Source: JAYPAN01 sp038123715 | GTDB lineage: Bacteria; Pseudomonadota; Alphaproteobacteria; RS24 | DNA length: 23,400 bases | Direction of reading: 5' to 3' | NCBI GenBank assembly: GCA_038123715.1 | Contig: JAYPAN010000025.1 | Coordinates: forward strand, 1-23,400 | Part shown: positions 13,842 to 20,670 of the stretch, piece after piece | How positions within the stretch are numbered: position 1 is the stretch's first letter | Layout: every line of letters begins with the position of its first letter | Translations under genes and position numbers: made by a program | The notes under the pieces: model-generated | Database searches by the model: none | The model's input: the letters and a program-made list of their open reading frames with translations, nothing else | Told to the model about the DNA's origin: nothing

Positions 13842-13866
13842 GTGCCAATATTGGCGGAATTGGCAC
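13842..13866. promoter_or_regulatory. 25-bp inverted repeat between the GT4 and hydrolase genes
   Basis: GTGCCAAT (13842-13849) and ATTGGCAC (13859-13866) form a perfect 8-bp inverted repeat with nine bases between. The first arm also overlaps a perfect 12-bp palindrome GCCAATATTGGC (13844-13855). It lies 20 bases upstream of the GT4 start in the divergent spacer, a typical place for a repressor site. The binding protein is unknown. Confidence 0.35.
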
Positions 13867-13945
13867 TATTGACACTGAATTGATACTGGCAAATCTATAA
13901 ACCGATTTTGACGATTATCCTAGCCCGGCGGAGCCAAGCCATAAC

Positions 13946-13997
13946 CGACCATATAAGCGACCACATGACAGATAGATGAGCGACCATATGAGCGACC
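13946..13997 (+). repeat. 17-bp direct repeat spanning the hydrolase start
   Basis: CGACCATATAAGCGACC (13946-13962) and CGACCATATGAGCGACC (13981-13997) differ at one base and are 35 bases apart. The second copy contains the in-frame ATG at 13988 and follows the ATG at 13976. The repeat looks like a local duplication that created an extra in-frame start. Confidence 0.5.
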
Positions 13998-14749
13998 CCC
14001 ACCAGACATTCTCGCGGCCCAATAATGATGGCAGCACACGCAAGCTCGCCTATCGCCAACAGCAAGGCCGACAACCCGGCGTGATATTTTGTGGCGGCTT
14101 TCGCTCTGACATGACCGGCAACAAAGCCAGCGCGCTGGCCGATTGGACAAAAGCGCGCGACCGCGCCTTTTTGCGTTTTGACTATTTCGGCCATGGCGTC
14201 TCGGATGGCGCTTTTACCGATGGCACAATGAGCCTGTGGCGCGCCGATTTGGCGGCCATGCTTGATGCGCTTGTGGATGGCCCGCAAGTGCTGGTCGGCT
14301 CAAGCTTTGGCGGCTGGCTGTCGCTGATGGCGGCGCTTGACCGGCCGGAAAAAGTCAGCGCGCTTGTGCTGATTGCCCCGGCCGTGGATATGACCGAAAG
14401 GCTGATGTGGAACCGGTTTTCGGATGATGCCCGCGCTGTGCTGATGGAAAAGGGGTTGGTTTATGACCCGTCAAAATATGACCCGGATGGCTATCCTATC
14501 ACCCGTGCGCTGATTGAAGATGGCCGCCAACATTTAATGCTCGGCCAGCCGATTGAGCTGGATATTCCCGTTCGCATTATGCATGGCCAGCGCGATGATG
14601 CCGTGCCATGGCAATTGACAATGGAGCTGGCCGAGGCTTTGACCGGCGATAATGTGGAATTGCATTTGCTGAAAAATGGCGACCACAGGCTGTCGGAACC
14701 GGCGCAAATTGACACGCTGTTTGCGCTGGTTGACTCTGTTCTCAACTAA
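13976..14749 (+). CDS. Alpha/beta hydrolase, ABHD10-like serine hydrolase
   Basis: This serine hydrolase of 257 residues is of the type that cleaves esters or thioesters. It has the oxyanion-loop strand GVIFCGGFRSDMTGNKA (about 35-51), the FDYFGHGVSDG segment, the nucleophile elbow VGSSFGGW (Ser110 in G-S-S-F-G), the acid in GQRDDAVPW (Asp207 or Asp208) and the base in NGDHRLS (His237), completing a catalytic triad. The pattern is close to the ABHD10 group (acyl-protein thioesterase and glucuronidase type in animals), and the substrate here is unknown. There is no signal peptide, so it is cytoplasmic. Two in-frame ATGs (13976, 13988) both have weak ribosome-binding sites. The spacer to the GT4 gene holds an inverted repeat, and the gene is convergent with the dehydrogenase gene, with a 4-base overlap at 14746-14749. 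Confidence 0.88.
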   Translation: MSDHMSDPHQTFSRPNNDGSTRKLAYRQQQGRQPGVIFCGGFRSDMTGNKASALADWTKARDRAFLRFDYFGHGVSDGAFTDGTMSLWRADLAAMLDALVDGPQVLVGSSFGGWLSLMAALDRPEKVSALVLIAPAVDMTERLMWNRFSDDARAVLMEKGLVYDPSKYDPDGYPITRALIEDGRQHLMLGQPIELDIPVRIMHGQRDDAVPWQLTMELAEALTGDNVELHLLKNGDHRLSEPAQIDTLFALVDSVLN

Positions 14750-15776
14750 TAGGCGCCCGCCTCAAACAGCGCCGTCAACCCAATACGATAATCGGGATAG
14801 GCCAAGGTGACACCCAATTCGGTCTTGATGCGCGCATTGGCGATACGCTTGTTTTCGCTGTAAAAACTGCGCGCCATATCCGACAATTCCGCTTCCTCGA
14901 AATCAACCAGCGGCGGCGGGTCAAGCCCCAGCAATTGCGCAGCAAAAGCCACAACATCTTGCGGCGGGGCCGGTTCATCATCGCACAGGCTATAGGCACG
15001 ACCGGCTTGCGGGCGGGCGATGGAAGCCGTTAAGACCTGCGCAATATCGTCAACATGGATGCGCGAAAATACCTGCCCCGGCTTGTTTATCCGCCGCGCC
15101 GTGCCGTTTTTCACCGCGCTGAGCTGGTTGCGATAGGGGCCGTAAATACCGGCCAGCCGGAAAAGATGGACACCAATATCAGCCGCCGCCCCCAAATCCA
15201 GCCAAGCCTGCTCGGCCTCCACGCGGCGTTGCCCGCGCGCACCAAGCGGGCCGGGCGGCGTATCTTCGTCAATCCATGCACCGGCATGGTCGCCATAAAC
15301 GCCGGTAGTGGACAAATAACCAAGCCAGTCAATGCCGCCATTTTGGGCCCACAAGGCTGTTTCAAACAGCGGCAAAAGCTGCTCGCCCGCCAGTGTCGGC
15401 GGGGCCGAGACCAAAACATGCGTCACACCTGCCAAAGCGGCCGCGTCAACCGGCGCATTGGCCAGCAAAAGCGGGGTCATGCCCTGCTCTTTGAGATGCC
15501 TCGCCTTTTGCCCGTCGCGGCAAGTGGCCGACAGGGCAAAGCCCCGCGCCTGCAAANNNNNNNNNNNNNNNNNNNNNNNNNNNNNNNNNNNNNNNNNNNN
15601 NNNNNNNNNNNNNNNNNNNNNNNNNNNNNNNNNNNNNNNNNNNNNNNNNNNNNNNNCGCCTTTTGCCCGTCGCGGCAAGTGGCCGACAGGGCAAAGCCCC
15701 GCGCCTGCAAATGCGGCACCAGCGTTTCGGCACAAAAGCCATAGCCTAAAAACAGCATATGTTTATGTTCAGCCAT
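14746..15776 (-). CDS. NAD(P)-dependent epimerase/dehydratase-type SDR, split by assembly gap
   Basis: This is an extended short-chain dehydrogenase-like protein. The true N-terminus is MAEHKHMLFLGYGFCAE (ATG 15776), with a Gly-rich nucleotide-binding loop G-Y-G-F-C-A at residues 11-16. Later segments LGYLSTTGVYGDHAG, LFRLAGIYGPYRN and FSRIHVDDIAQVL are typical of YeeZ/NAD-epimerase-like proteins. As assembled, the frame is broken by 100 N (15557-15656) flanked by an exact 55-bp duplication. Collapsing one copy and the N run (155 bases) gives a continuous 291-residue protein, normal for the family. The start overlaps the queG stop (ATGGCTGA, 15776-15769), so translation is coupled to queG. 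The reaction is unknown. Confidence 0.82.
15502..15711. repeat. Exact 55-bp duplication on both sides of the gap
   Basis: Bases 15502-15556 and 15657-15711 are identical over 55 bp. The first copy ends exactly where the N run starts, and the second begins exactly where it ends. This is the signature of two contig ends sharing a de Bruijn-graph overlap that was not merged, not of a biological repeat. Confidence 0.9.
15557..15656. other. Assembly gap (100 N)
   Basis: There are exactly 100 N, a conventional placeholder for unknown gap length. The flanking 55-bp duplication suggests that the true gap is negative, that is, the contigs overlap. Confidence 0.97.
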
Positions 15777-16935
15777 GCAAGACCGCCTGCCATTCTGCGC
15801 GCACATGCGCGTCGGTTTCATCGGCGAAATAGCGCTCAGCCAATGGCTGCACCCGGTCAGGCGCCAGCCGCGCCAGCGCCCATACCGCCATGCCACGCAC
15901 CAGCGCCGCTTCATCGTCAAGACGCGCCATCACCGCCGCAATATGGGCGGGCGCAGGATTGCTGATATTGCCCAGCGCAATCAGCACATTGCGGACAAAG
16001 CGGTCACGACCAGTGCGCTTTATCGGCAGACCGGCAAAGCGTTGCCGGAAAGCGGCGTCATCAAGTGCTGCCAGTTCAACCAGAGACGGCAAATGCAAAT
16101 CAGCCTGCATGGCCAGCTTGGCCTCTTGGGCGGCTTGGGCAAACTTATTCCACGGGCAAACGGCAATGCAGTCATCGCAGCCATAAATGCGATTGCCCAT
16201 AGCGGCGCGAAACTCCGGCGCAATCACGCCCTTATATTCAATCGTCAGATAAGAGATACATCGGCGCGCATCCAGCTGATAGGGGGTCGGGAACGCCGCC
16301 GTCGGGCAAGCATCCAGACAGGCCGAACAAGAGCCGCAATGGTCGGTTTCCGGCGCGTCGGGTGGCAGCGGCAAATCGGTATAAAGCGCGGCCAGAAACA
16401 AAAATGAGCCAAGCTCACGCGAGACCAGATTGGTGTGCTTGCCCTGCCAGCCCAGACCGGCGGCTTCTGCCAAGGGCTTTTCCATCACCGGGGCGGTATC
16501 AACAAACAGCTTGACCTCGCCTGCCCCTTCCTGCGCCAGCCATCTTGCCAGACGGCGCAGCTTTTTTTTAATCACATTATGATAGTCGCGCCTTTGGGCA
16601 TAGACCGCGATAAGCCCGCTTGTTTCCTGCGCCAGTGCGGCCAATAAGTCAGAATGCGGGTCACATTCCGGCGTGGATTGCGCGCCATAATTCATGCCGA
16701 GCATAATCACGCTTTCAGCTTGCGGCCAAAGCCCGCGCGGGCTTGCGCGGCGCGCTTCATGGCGTGCCATCCAATCCATATCGCCATGCCGGTTTTCGGC
16801 CAGAAAATGCCGCAACCGTCCCGCCGCTTGCGGTATCGCATCGGCATGGGTTACGCGCATCACCTCAAACCCCTCGGCACGACTGCGTTCAGCCAGCGCG
16901 TTTTTCAGGGCGGCGGGGCTGGTGGCATCAACCAT
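15769..16935 (-). CDS. queG: Epoxyqueuosine reductase
   Basis: QueG reduces epoxyqueuosine to queuosine in tRNA anticodons (position 34) using cobalamin and two 4Fe-4S clusters. From ATG 16935 it is 388 residues, the usual size, with AGGA about nine bases upstream; a longer open frame upstream is not used. The catalytic acid is Asp146 in KLFVDTAPVMEKPLAEAAGLGWQ (about 142-164). The first cluster motif is CGSCSACLDACPTAAF (Cys 200, 203, 206, 210) and the second is YGCDDCIAVCPW (Cys 253, 256, 260), with Cys226 between. The C-terminal HEAT-like part (VMARLDDEAALVRGMAVWALARL) is also present. It follows the FzlA-like gene by 11 bases and overlaps the dehydrogenase gene, forming one unit. Confidence 0.95.
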   Translation of the reverse strand: MVDATSPAALKNALAERSRAEGFEVMRVTHADAIPQAAGRLRHFLAENRHGDMDWMARHEARRASPRGLWPQAESVIMLGMNYGAQSTPECDPHSDLLAALAQETSGLIAVYAQRRDYHNVIKKKLRRLARWLAQEGAGEVKLFVDTAPVMEKPLAEAAGLGWQGKHTNLVSRELGSFLFLAALYTDLPLPPDAPETDHCGSCSACLDACPTAAFPTPYQLDARRCISYLTIEYKGVIAPEFRAAMGNRIYGCDDCIAVCPWNKFAQAAQEAKLAMQADLHLPSLVELAALDDAAFRQRFAGLPIKRTGRDRFVRNVLIALGNISNPAPAHIAAVMARLDDEAALVRGMAVWALARLAPDRVQPLAERYFADETDAHVRAEWQAVLHG

Positions 16936-16946
16936 GCAGGCGGTTC

Positions 16947-17624
16947 CTAGAAATCCGGATTGGCATAATAAGGCGGCGGGCGCATACCGGCCACATGGTC
17001 GGCCAGAAGCGGGCGGAAACTCGGTCGCGATTTCAACCGCGCATACCAATCACGCACTTCCGACCATAATTTCCACGGCACATCGCCAGTATAATCAAGG
17101 CAAGATAAATGCGCCGCCGCCGTCAAATCGGCCATAGACAATTCATTGCCCGCCAGCCAGTCGCGCTGTTGCAGCAAATAGGTCAGATATTCCAAATGCA
17201 GGTTCAGATTGTGCAGACCGGCGCGCACGGTTGGCATATCCGGCCCGCCACCGCCATCTTCCAGCCCGGCAAAGCGGCGGTCAATTTTCTCATAAGTTAT
17301 CAGCCGCCCGACTTCATTGAAAAACTTGTCGTCAAACCACGCTGTCAGGCGGCGCACTTCAGCCCGCGCCAGACCGCTTTGCGGCAGCAATTGAAGCGCC
17401 CCGCCTTTTTCTTCCAGCCATTCGCAAATCGCGTAATGTCCGGCAATTGTGCCAGCCTCACCAACCAATACCGGCACTTCACCGGACGGGTTGAGCATCA
17501 AAAAGTCGAGCCGACGCTCCCAGGGTCGCTCTTCGACAAACTCAACTGAGAATTTCTTCTCACCGAGCATGAGGCGCACTTTGCGCGAAAACGGGCAAAC
17601 GGGCTGGTGGAACAGACTGGTCAT
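16947..17624 (-). CDS. fzlA: FzlA-like GST-fold cell-division protein
   Basis: This is a GST-fold protein of 225 residues. The N-terminal thioredoxin-like part has HQPVCPFSRKVRLMLGEK and the cis-Pro in GEVPVLV; the helical C-domain has LAGNELSMADLTAAAHLSCLDY. Several features point to FzlA, the alphaproteobacterial FtsZ-binding protein that controls constriction rate, and not to a detoxifying GST: the EERPWERR motif (Trp35), AWFDDKFFNEV, and the C-terminal NPDF end, which matches the conserved tail as I recall it. A plain glutathione transferase remains possible. It heads the unit with queG and the dehydrogenase, and uppP starts on the other strand 94 bases away. Confidence 0.72.
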   Translation of the reverse strand: MTSLFHQPVCPFSRKVRLMLGEKKFSVEFVEERPWERRLDFLMLNPSGEVPVLVGEAGTIAGHYAICEWLEEKGGALQLLPQSGLARAEVRRLTAWFDDKFFNEVGRLITYEKIDRRFAGLEDGGGGPDMPTVRAGLHNLNLHLEYLTYLLQQRDWLAGNELSMADLTAAAHLSCLDYTGDVPWKLWSEVRDWYARLKSRPSFRPLLADHVAGMRPPPYYANPDF

Positions 17625-17651
17625 GCCGCTAACCTAATCTGAGCGAGGTTT

Positions 17652-17679
17652 TTGAGCAATAATAATCGGCGCATATTAG
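17652..17679 (+). promoter_or_regulatory. Candidate promoter of uppP
   Basis: TTGAGC (17652-17657), 16 bases, then TATTAG (17674-17679), each matching consensus at four of six positions. The predicted start near 17686 leaves a 33-base leader to the UppP ATG. It lies in the 94-base spacer shared with the divergent FzlA-like gene. Confidence 0.35.
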
Positions 17680-17718
17680 GGCTTGATGCTTTGCCAGTGG
17701 CAGATTAGCTTCGCCGCC

Positions 17719-18516
17719 ATGAGTTTTGAGCATATTCTGATACTGGCTCTGATACAGGGCGTCACCGAGTTTATACCGGTCAGTTCCTCCGGTCATCTTA
17801 ATCTGCTGCACGCTTTAACCGACCGACCGGATCAGGGTGTTGTGATGGATGTCGCTTTGCATGGCGGCACTTTGCTGGCGGTCATGGCCTATTTTCGCGC
17901 CGATGTCGCGCGGCTTATACTGGGCGGGCTGGATATCTTGCGCTTGCGCCCCAGCCAAAACCGCGATTTTGCAACACTTTTATTGCTGGCCAGCCTGCCC
18001 GTGCTGTTGGCCGGTGCGGTGCTGATGCTGACCGGTGCGATTGACCGGCTGCGCCATCTTGAAGTGGTGGCTTGGGCGAGCATTATTTTTGCCGTGCCGC
18101 TTTGGCTGGCCGACAAAAAGGGGGCGGCAAATAAAGATATGACCGCATTGAAGGCGCGTCCGGCATTGCTTGTGGGCGGCGCGCAAATGCTGGCGCTGAT
18201 ACCCGGTGCCAGCCGCGCCGGTGTGACCATTATGGCCGCCCGCGCGCTCGGCTTTGACCGGCAGGCGGCGGCGCGCTTTTCCATGCTGTTATCCATGCCG
18301 GTGATTGCCGCCTTCACCCTGGCCGGATTGGCTGAGTTGGTCAGCGACGATAATTCGGGCAATTTGGCCGATGCCGGATTGGGCGCGCTGCTGGCAGCGG
18401 TTTTTGCCTTTGCCACCATTCACCTGTTTTTACGCATGGCGGCACGGTTTTCGCTGACGCCCTTTATCATTTATCGCATCGCACTCGGTGTCGTGCTGCT
18501 GACAATCATAAATTAG
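17719..18516 (+). CDS. uppP: Undecaprenyl-diphosphatase
   Basis: UppP (BacA) is an inner-membrane enzyme that dephosphorylates undecaprenyl pyrophosphate, recycling the carrier lipid for peptidoglycan and O-antigen synthesis. The 265-residue protein is mostly hydrophobic, with about eight membrane segments. It carries the two family motifs EFIPVSSSGHL (residues 17-27) and IPGASRAGVT (161-170). The start ATG 17719 (MSFEHILILALIQG) is chosen because the membrane segment and first motif follow directly; the upstream frame from 17683 has no family match. It is divergent from the FzlA-like gene and convergent with the NDUFA9-like gene, whose stop lies 18 bases away. Confidence 0.95.
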   Translation: MSFEHILILALIQGVTEFIPVSSSGHLNLLHALTDRPDQGVVMDVALHGGTLLAVMAYFRADVARLILGGLDILRLRPSQNRDFATLLLLASLPVLLAGAVLMLTGAIDRLRHLEVVAWASIIFAVPLWLADKKGAANKDMTALKARPALLVGGAQMLALIPGASRAGVTIMAARALGFDRQAAARFSMLLSMPVIAAFTLAGLAELVSDDNSGNLADAGLGALLAAVFAFATIHLFLRMAARFSLTPFIIYRIALGVVLLTIIN

Positions 18517-18534
18517 AGCCAAATCAGGCGTGAA

Positions 18535-19500
18535 TCAGGCGGGTTTTTTGCCCTGTGGCCGATAACGCGCCAAATAATCGGGCAATATCGCCTCAATCGG
18601 CATGGGTGTGAGGCCAAGCGCGTCAAAGCCGAGCAACGCATCATTCACCACATTATCCGATTTCAGCAGGATAAGCTGGTCTGGCGTCAAAAGCGGCTTG
18701 GGCATCAGCCGCGCGACAGCGGCAATCACCGAGGCGGCAGCAAAAGGCAAGGGCAAGAGCAAACGCTCCCGACAAATCTGTTTGAGCAGCATTTCCATCA
18801 GCGCGCGGAAACTGAATTGCTGCGGCCCGCCAAGTTCATAAATACCCGGCTGCGCGCCAGCCAGACAAGCGGCCACCGCGTCGGCAACATCATAAACTGT
18901 GACCGGCTGATAGCGCGTCACACCGCCGCCAGTCAGCGGCAAGGCCGGTGCCAGCATGGCCATAGCGGCAAAGCGGTTGAAAAAATCATCCTCCGGCCCG
19001 ACCACAATAGAGGGGCGCAAAATATGGGCATTGGCAATTTGCGCCTGCACGGCCTGTTCGCCCTGCGCCTTGGTGCGCGCATAATGCGACTCGGAAGCCG
19101 CATCCGCGCCAATGGCGGAAAGTTGGACAAACCGGTCAATGCACGCCTCACTGGCCGCTTTGGCTAAACGCGCCGCGCCCTCGGCCTGCACAGCATCAAA
19201 TTTCTGGCGTCCGGTTTCGTAAAGAATGCCAACCGTATTGACCACCGCATCGGCGCCTTCCAAGGCCGCAGCAACCGAAGCATCATCGCGGATATTGGCG
19301 GCGACAATCTCGACCTGCCCGACACGCCCGCATGTCTTGACAAATAATGCCTCATTGGGGCGGCGCACCGCTACGCGAATACGGTAATTGGCCTTGGCCA
19401 GACGGCGCACAATATGGCGGCCAAGAAAGCCGGAACCGCCAAAAACAACCACAAGCGCATTGTCGTCAAGCGGCGGGATGGAAACAGGAGAAGACGGCAT
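18535..19500 (-). CDS. NDUFA9-like NAD(P)-binding protein (complex I-associated)
   Basis: This atypical extended SDR of 321 residues resembles the mitochondrial complex I subunit NDUFA9. It has a nucleotide-binding loop VVVFGGSGFLGRHIV (GGSGFLG at 21-27), NTVGILYETGRQKFDAVQAEGA, RFVQLSAIGAD, SHYARTKAQGE (the Y-x3-K pair), and ILRPSIVVGPEDDFFNRFA. The last is a family hallmark, followed by GGGVTRYQPVTVYDVADAV and YELGGP. The start ATG 19500 is chosen because GGAG lies six bases upstream; ATG 19512 would place that site inside the gene. The stop is close to that of uppP, on the other strand. A role in quinone or respiratory-chain function is inferred; no catalytic activity is shown. Confidence 0.85.
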   Translation of the reverse strand: MPSSPVSIPPLDDNALVVVFGGSGFLGRHIVRRLAKANYRIRVAVRRPNEALFVKTCGRVGQVEIVAANIRDDASVAAALEGADAVVNTVGILYETGRQKFDAVQAEGAARLAKAASEACIDRFVQLSAIGADAASESHYARTKAQGEQAVQAQIANAHILRPSIVVGPEDDFFNRFAAMAMLAPALPLTGGGVTRYQPVTVYDVADAVAACLAGAQPGIYELGGPQQFSFRALMEMLLKQICRERLLLPLPFAAASVIAAVARLMPKPLLTPDQLILLKSDNVVNDALLGFDALGLTPMPIEAILPDYLARYRPQGKKPA

Positions 19501-19630
19501 TGAAAGCTCCATGCATGGGTTTGCCCTGCTTTATTAGAACAAGCGGCTCAAGGTTTGAAGCGGAAAGTGGCGCTGACGGCAAAATGGCGCAAAATAGCGC
19601 ATATTGTTGGCTGCGGATGAAAAGCGGTGA

Positions 19631-19659
19631 TTGACAAGCCTTGACCCGCACACTAAACC
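19631..19659 (+). promoter_or_regulatory. Promoter of tRNA-Leu
   Basis: A perfect TTGACA (19631-19636) is followed after 17 bases by TAAACC (19654-19659), a weak -10 box. Transcription would start a few bases before the tRNA at 19669, a common arrangement for a single tRNA. A second TTGACC lies ten bases further on. Confidence 0.45.
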
Positions 19660-19668
19660 ACCCTGACA

Positions 19669-19755
19669 GCCCAGGTGGCGGAATTGGTAGACGCGCTAGC
19701 TTCAGGTGCTAGTGTCCGTATGGACGTGGAAGTTCGAGTCTTCTCCTGGGCACCA
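19669..19755 (+). tRNA. tRNA-Leu (anticodon CAG)
   Basis: Acceptor stem GCCCAGG pairs with CCTGGGC (19745-19751), followed by discriminator A and an encoded CCA (19753-19755). The anticodon stem CTAGC/GCTAG encloses loop TTCAGGT with anticodon CAG (19703-19705), which reads CUG. The long variable arm with GTCC-GTAT-GGAC is typical of class II leucine tRNAs, and the T arm has loop TTCGAGT. It is a single gene upstream of the convergent pirin gene. Confidence 0.97.
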
Positions 19756-19786
19756 TTCCCCGATAAAAAATGAATTGCGTGGAGGC

Positions 19787-20491
19787 TTATGCACCAAGCT
19801 CTATGACCAGAATCTCGCTCGGCTCACGCGCGGCAATCTCGATGTGGGTGCGCCCCTCCACACTCACCCCGTCGCCTTTGCCGGCCTCAATATCGCCAAT
19901 AAGCATAGTGCCGTCGGAAACCAGCAAATAAGCGCGCAGCGATAGATCTTCGGCCAGTTTATGCGTCAGGCTTTGCCCCGCGCCAAGCCGACCGGCATAG
20001 ATTTTCGCCGCCCGATTATTGATATGCAAGGGCGCTTGCCCATCGCCGGAGACCAGCAAGGGCAATTGGTCATCTATTTGCCCTTTGGGAAATTCAGCCG
20101 CATCCCAACGCGGCGGCAAACCGCTTTCATCGGGCGCAATCCATATTTGGAACAGATTGGTCTCTTCTTCTTCCAGATTATATTCCGAATGGCGAATGCC
20201 GGTTCCAGCGCTCATTACCTGCACATCACCGGCGCCTGTCCGCCCCTTATTGCCTTGGCTGTCCTCATGGCTAATAGCACCGCGTCGCACATAGGTGATG
20301 ATTTCCATATCGCTATGCCCATGCGGGGCAAAACCGCTTTTGGGTTGGATGATATCGTCATTTATCACCAGCAAGTCCCCAAAGCCGGTTTTTTGCGGGT
20401 CTTGATATTGACCGAAAGAAAAGTGATGGCGCGCTTCCAACCAGCCAAAACTGGCCGCGCCCAAACCGGCATAAGGATAATGGTGAAGCAT
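19787..20491 (-). CDS. Pirin-family protein (YhhW-like)
   Basis: This bicupin protein of 234 residues is a pirin; relatives show quercetin 2,3-dioxygenase activity in vitro, but the physiological role is unclear. The metal ligands are in place: His57 and His59 in FAPHGHSDMEI, and His101 and Glu103 in GTGIRHSEYN, the same positions as in E. coli YhhW. The RRGAISHEDSQGNKG and LFQIWIAP segments are also diagnostic. Start ATG 20491 (MLHHYPYAGLGAASFGWLEARHHFSFG) is chosen because pirins begin here; a longer frame upstream to 20617 has no family match. It lies between the tRNA-Leu gene (convergent) and the divergent sulfatase gene. Confidence 0.9.
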   Translation of the reverse strand: MLHHYPYAGLGAASFGWLEARHHFSFGQYQDPQKTGFGDLLVINDDIIQPKSGFAPHGHSDMEIITYVRRGAISHEDSQGNKGRTGAGDVQVMSAGTGIRHSEYNLEEEETNLFQIWIAPDESGLPPRWDAAEFPKGQIDDQLPLLVSGDGQAPLHINNRAAKIYAGRLGAGQSLTHKLAEDLSLRAYLLVSDGTMLIGDIEAGKGDGVSVEGRTHIEIAAREPSEILVIELGA

Positions 20492-20598
20492 GAAAACACC
20501 CGAACAATAAAGCCCAAAAGGGCGGAAACTTATGGCTTGGATATAGGCATGACCGGCATTTTTACAAGACCCGATAATTGCCGAACAAGCACCATAAA

Positions 20599-20627
20599 TT
20601 GACACACATGATGCCATGAGTTACTTT
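20599..20627 (+). promoter_or_regulatory. Candidate promoter of the sulfatase gene
   Basis: A perfect TTGACA (20599-20604), 17 bases, then TACTTT (20622-20627; three of six). The start would lie roughly 35 bases before the sulfatase ATG. It sits in the divergent spacer with the pirin gene, and the -10 box is weak. Confidence 0.35.
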
Positions 20628-20670
20628 AGCGCCACCGAAACAAAGCGCCTGAAGCGATTGGGGAGAGCCA

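Noticed and set aside
15055..15832. Open frames reading through the N run on both strands
   Set aside because: They cross unknown bases, and collapsing the duplicated 55 bp restores one normal gene on the minus strand.
18522..18541. Direct repeat AATCAGGCG followed by a T tract, read as a uppP terminator
   Set aside because: The repeats are direct, not inverted, so they do not form a hairpin. The T run alone is not enough.
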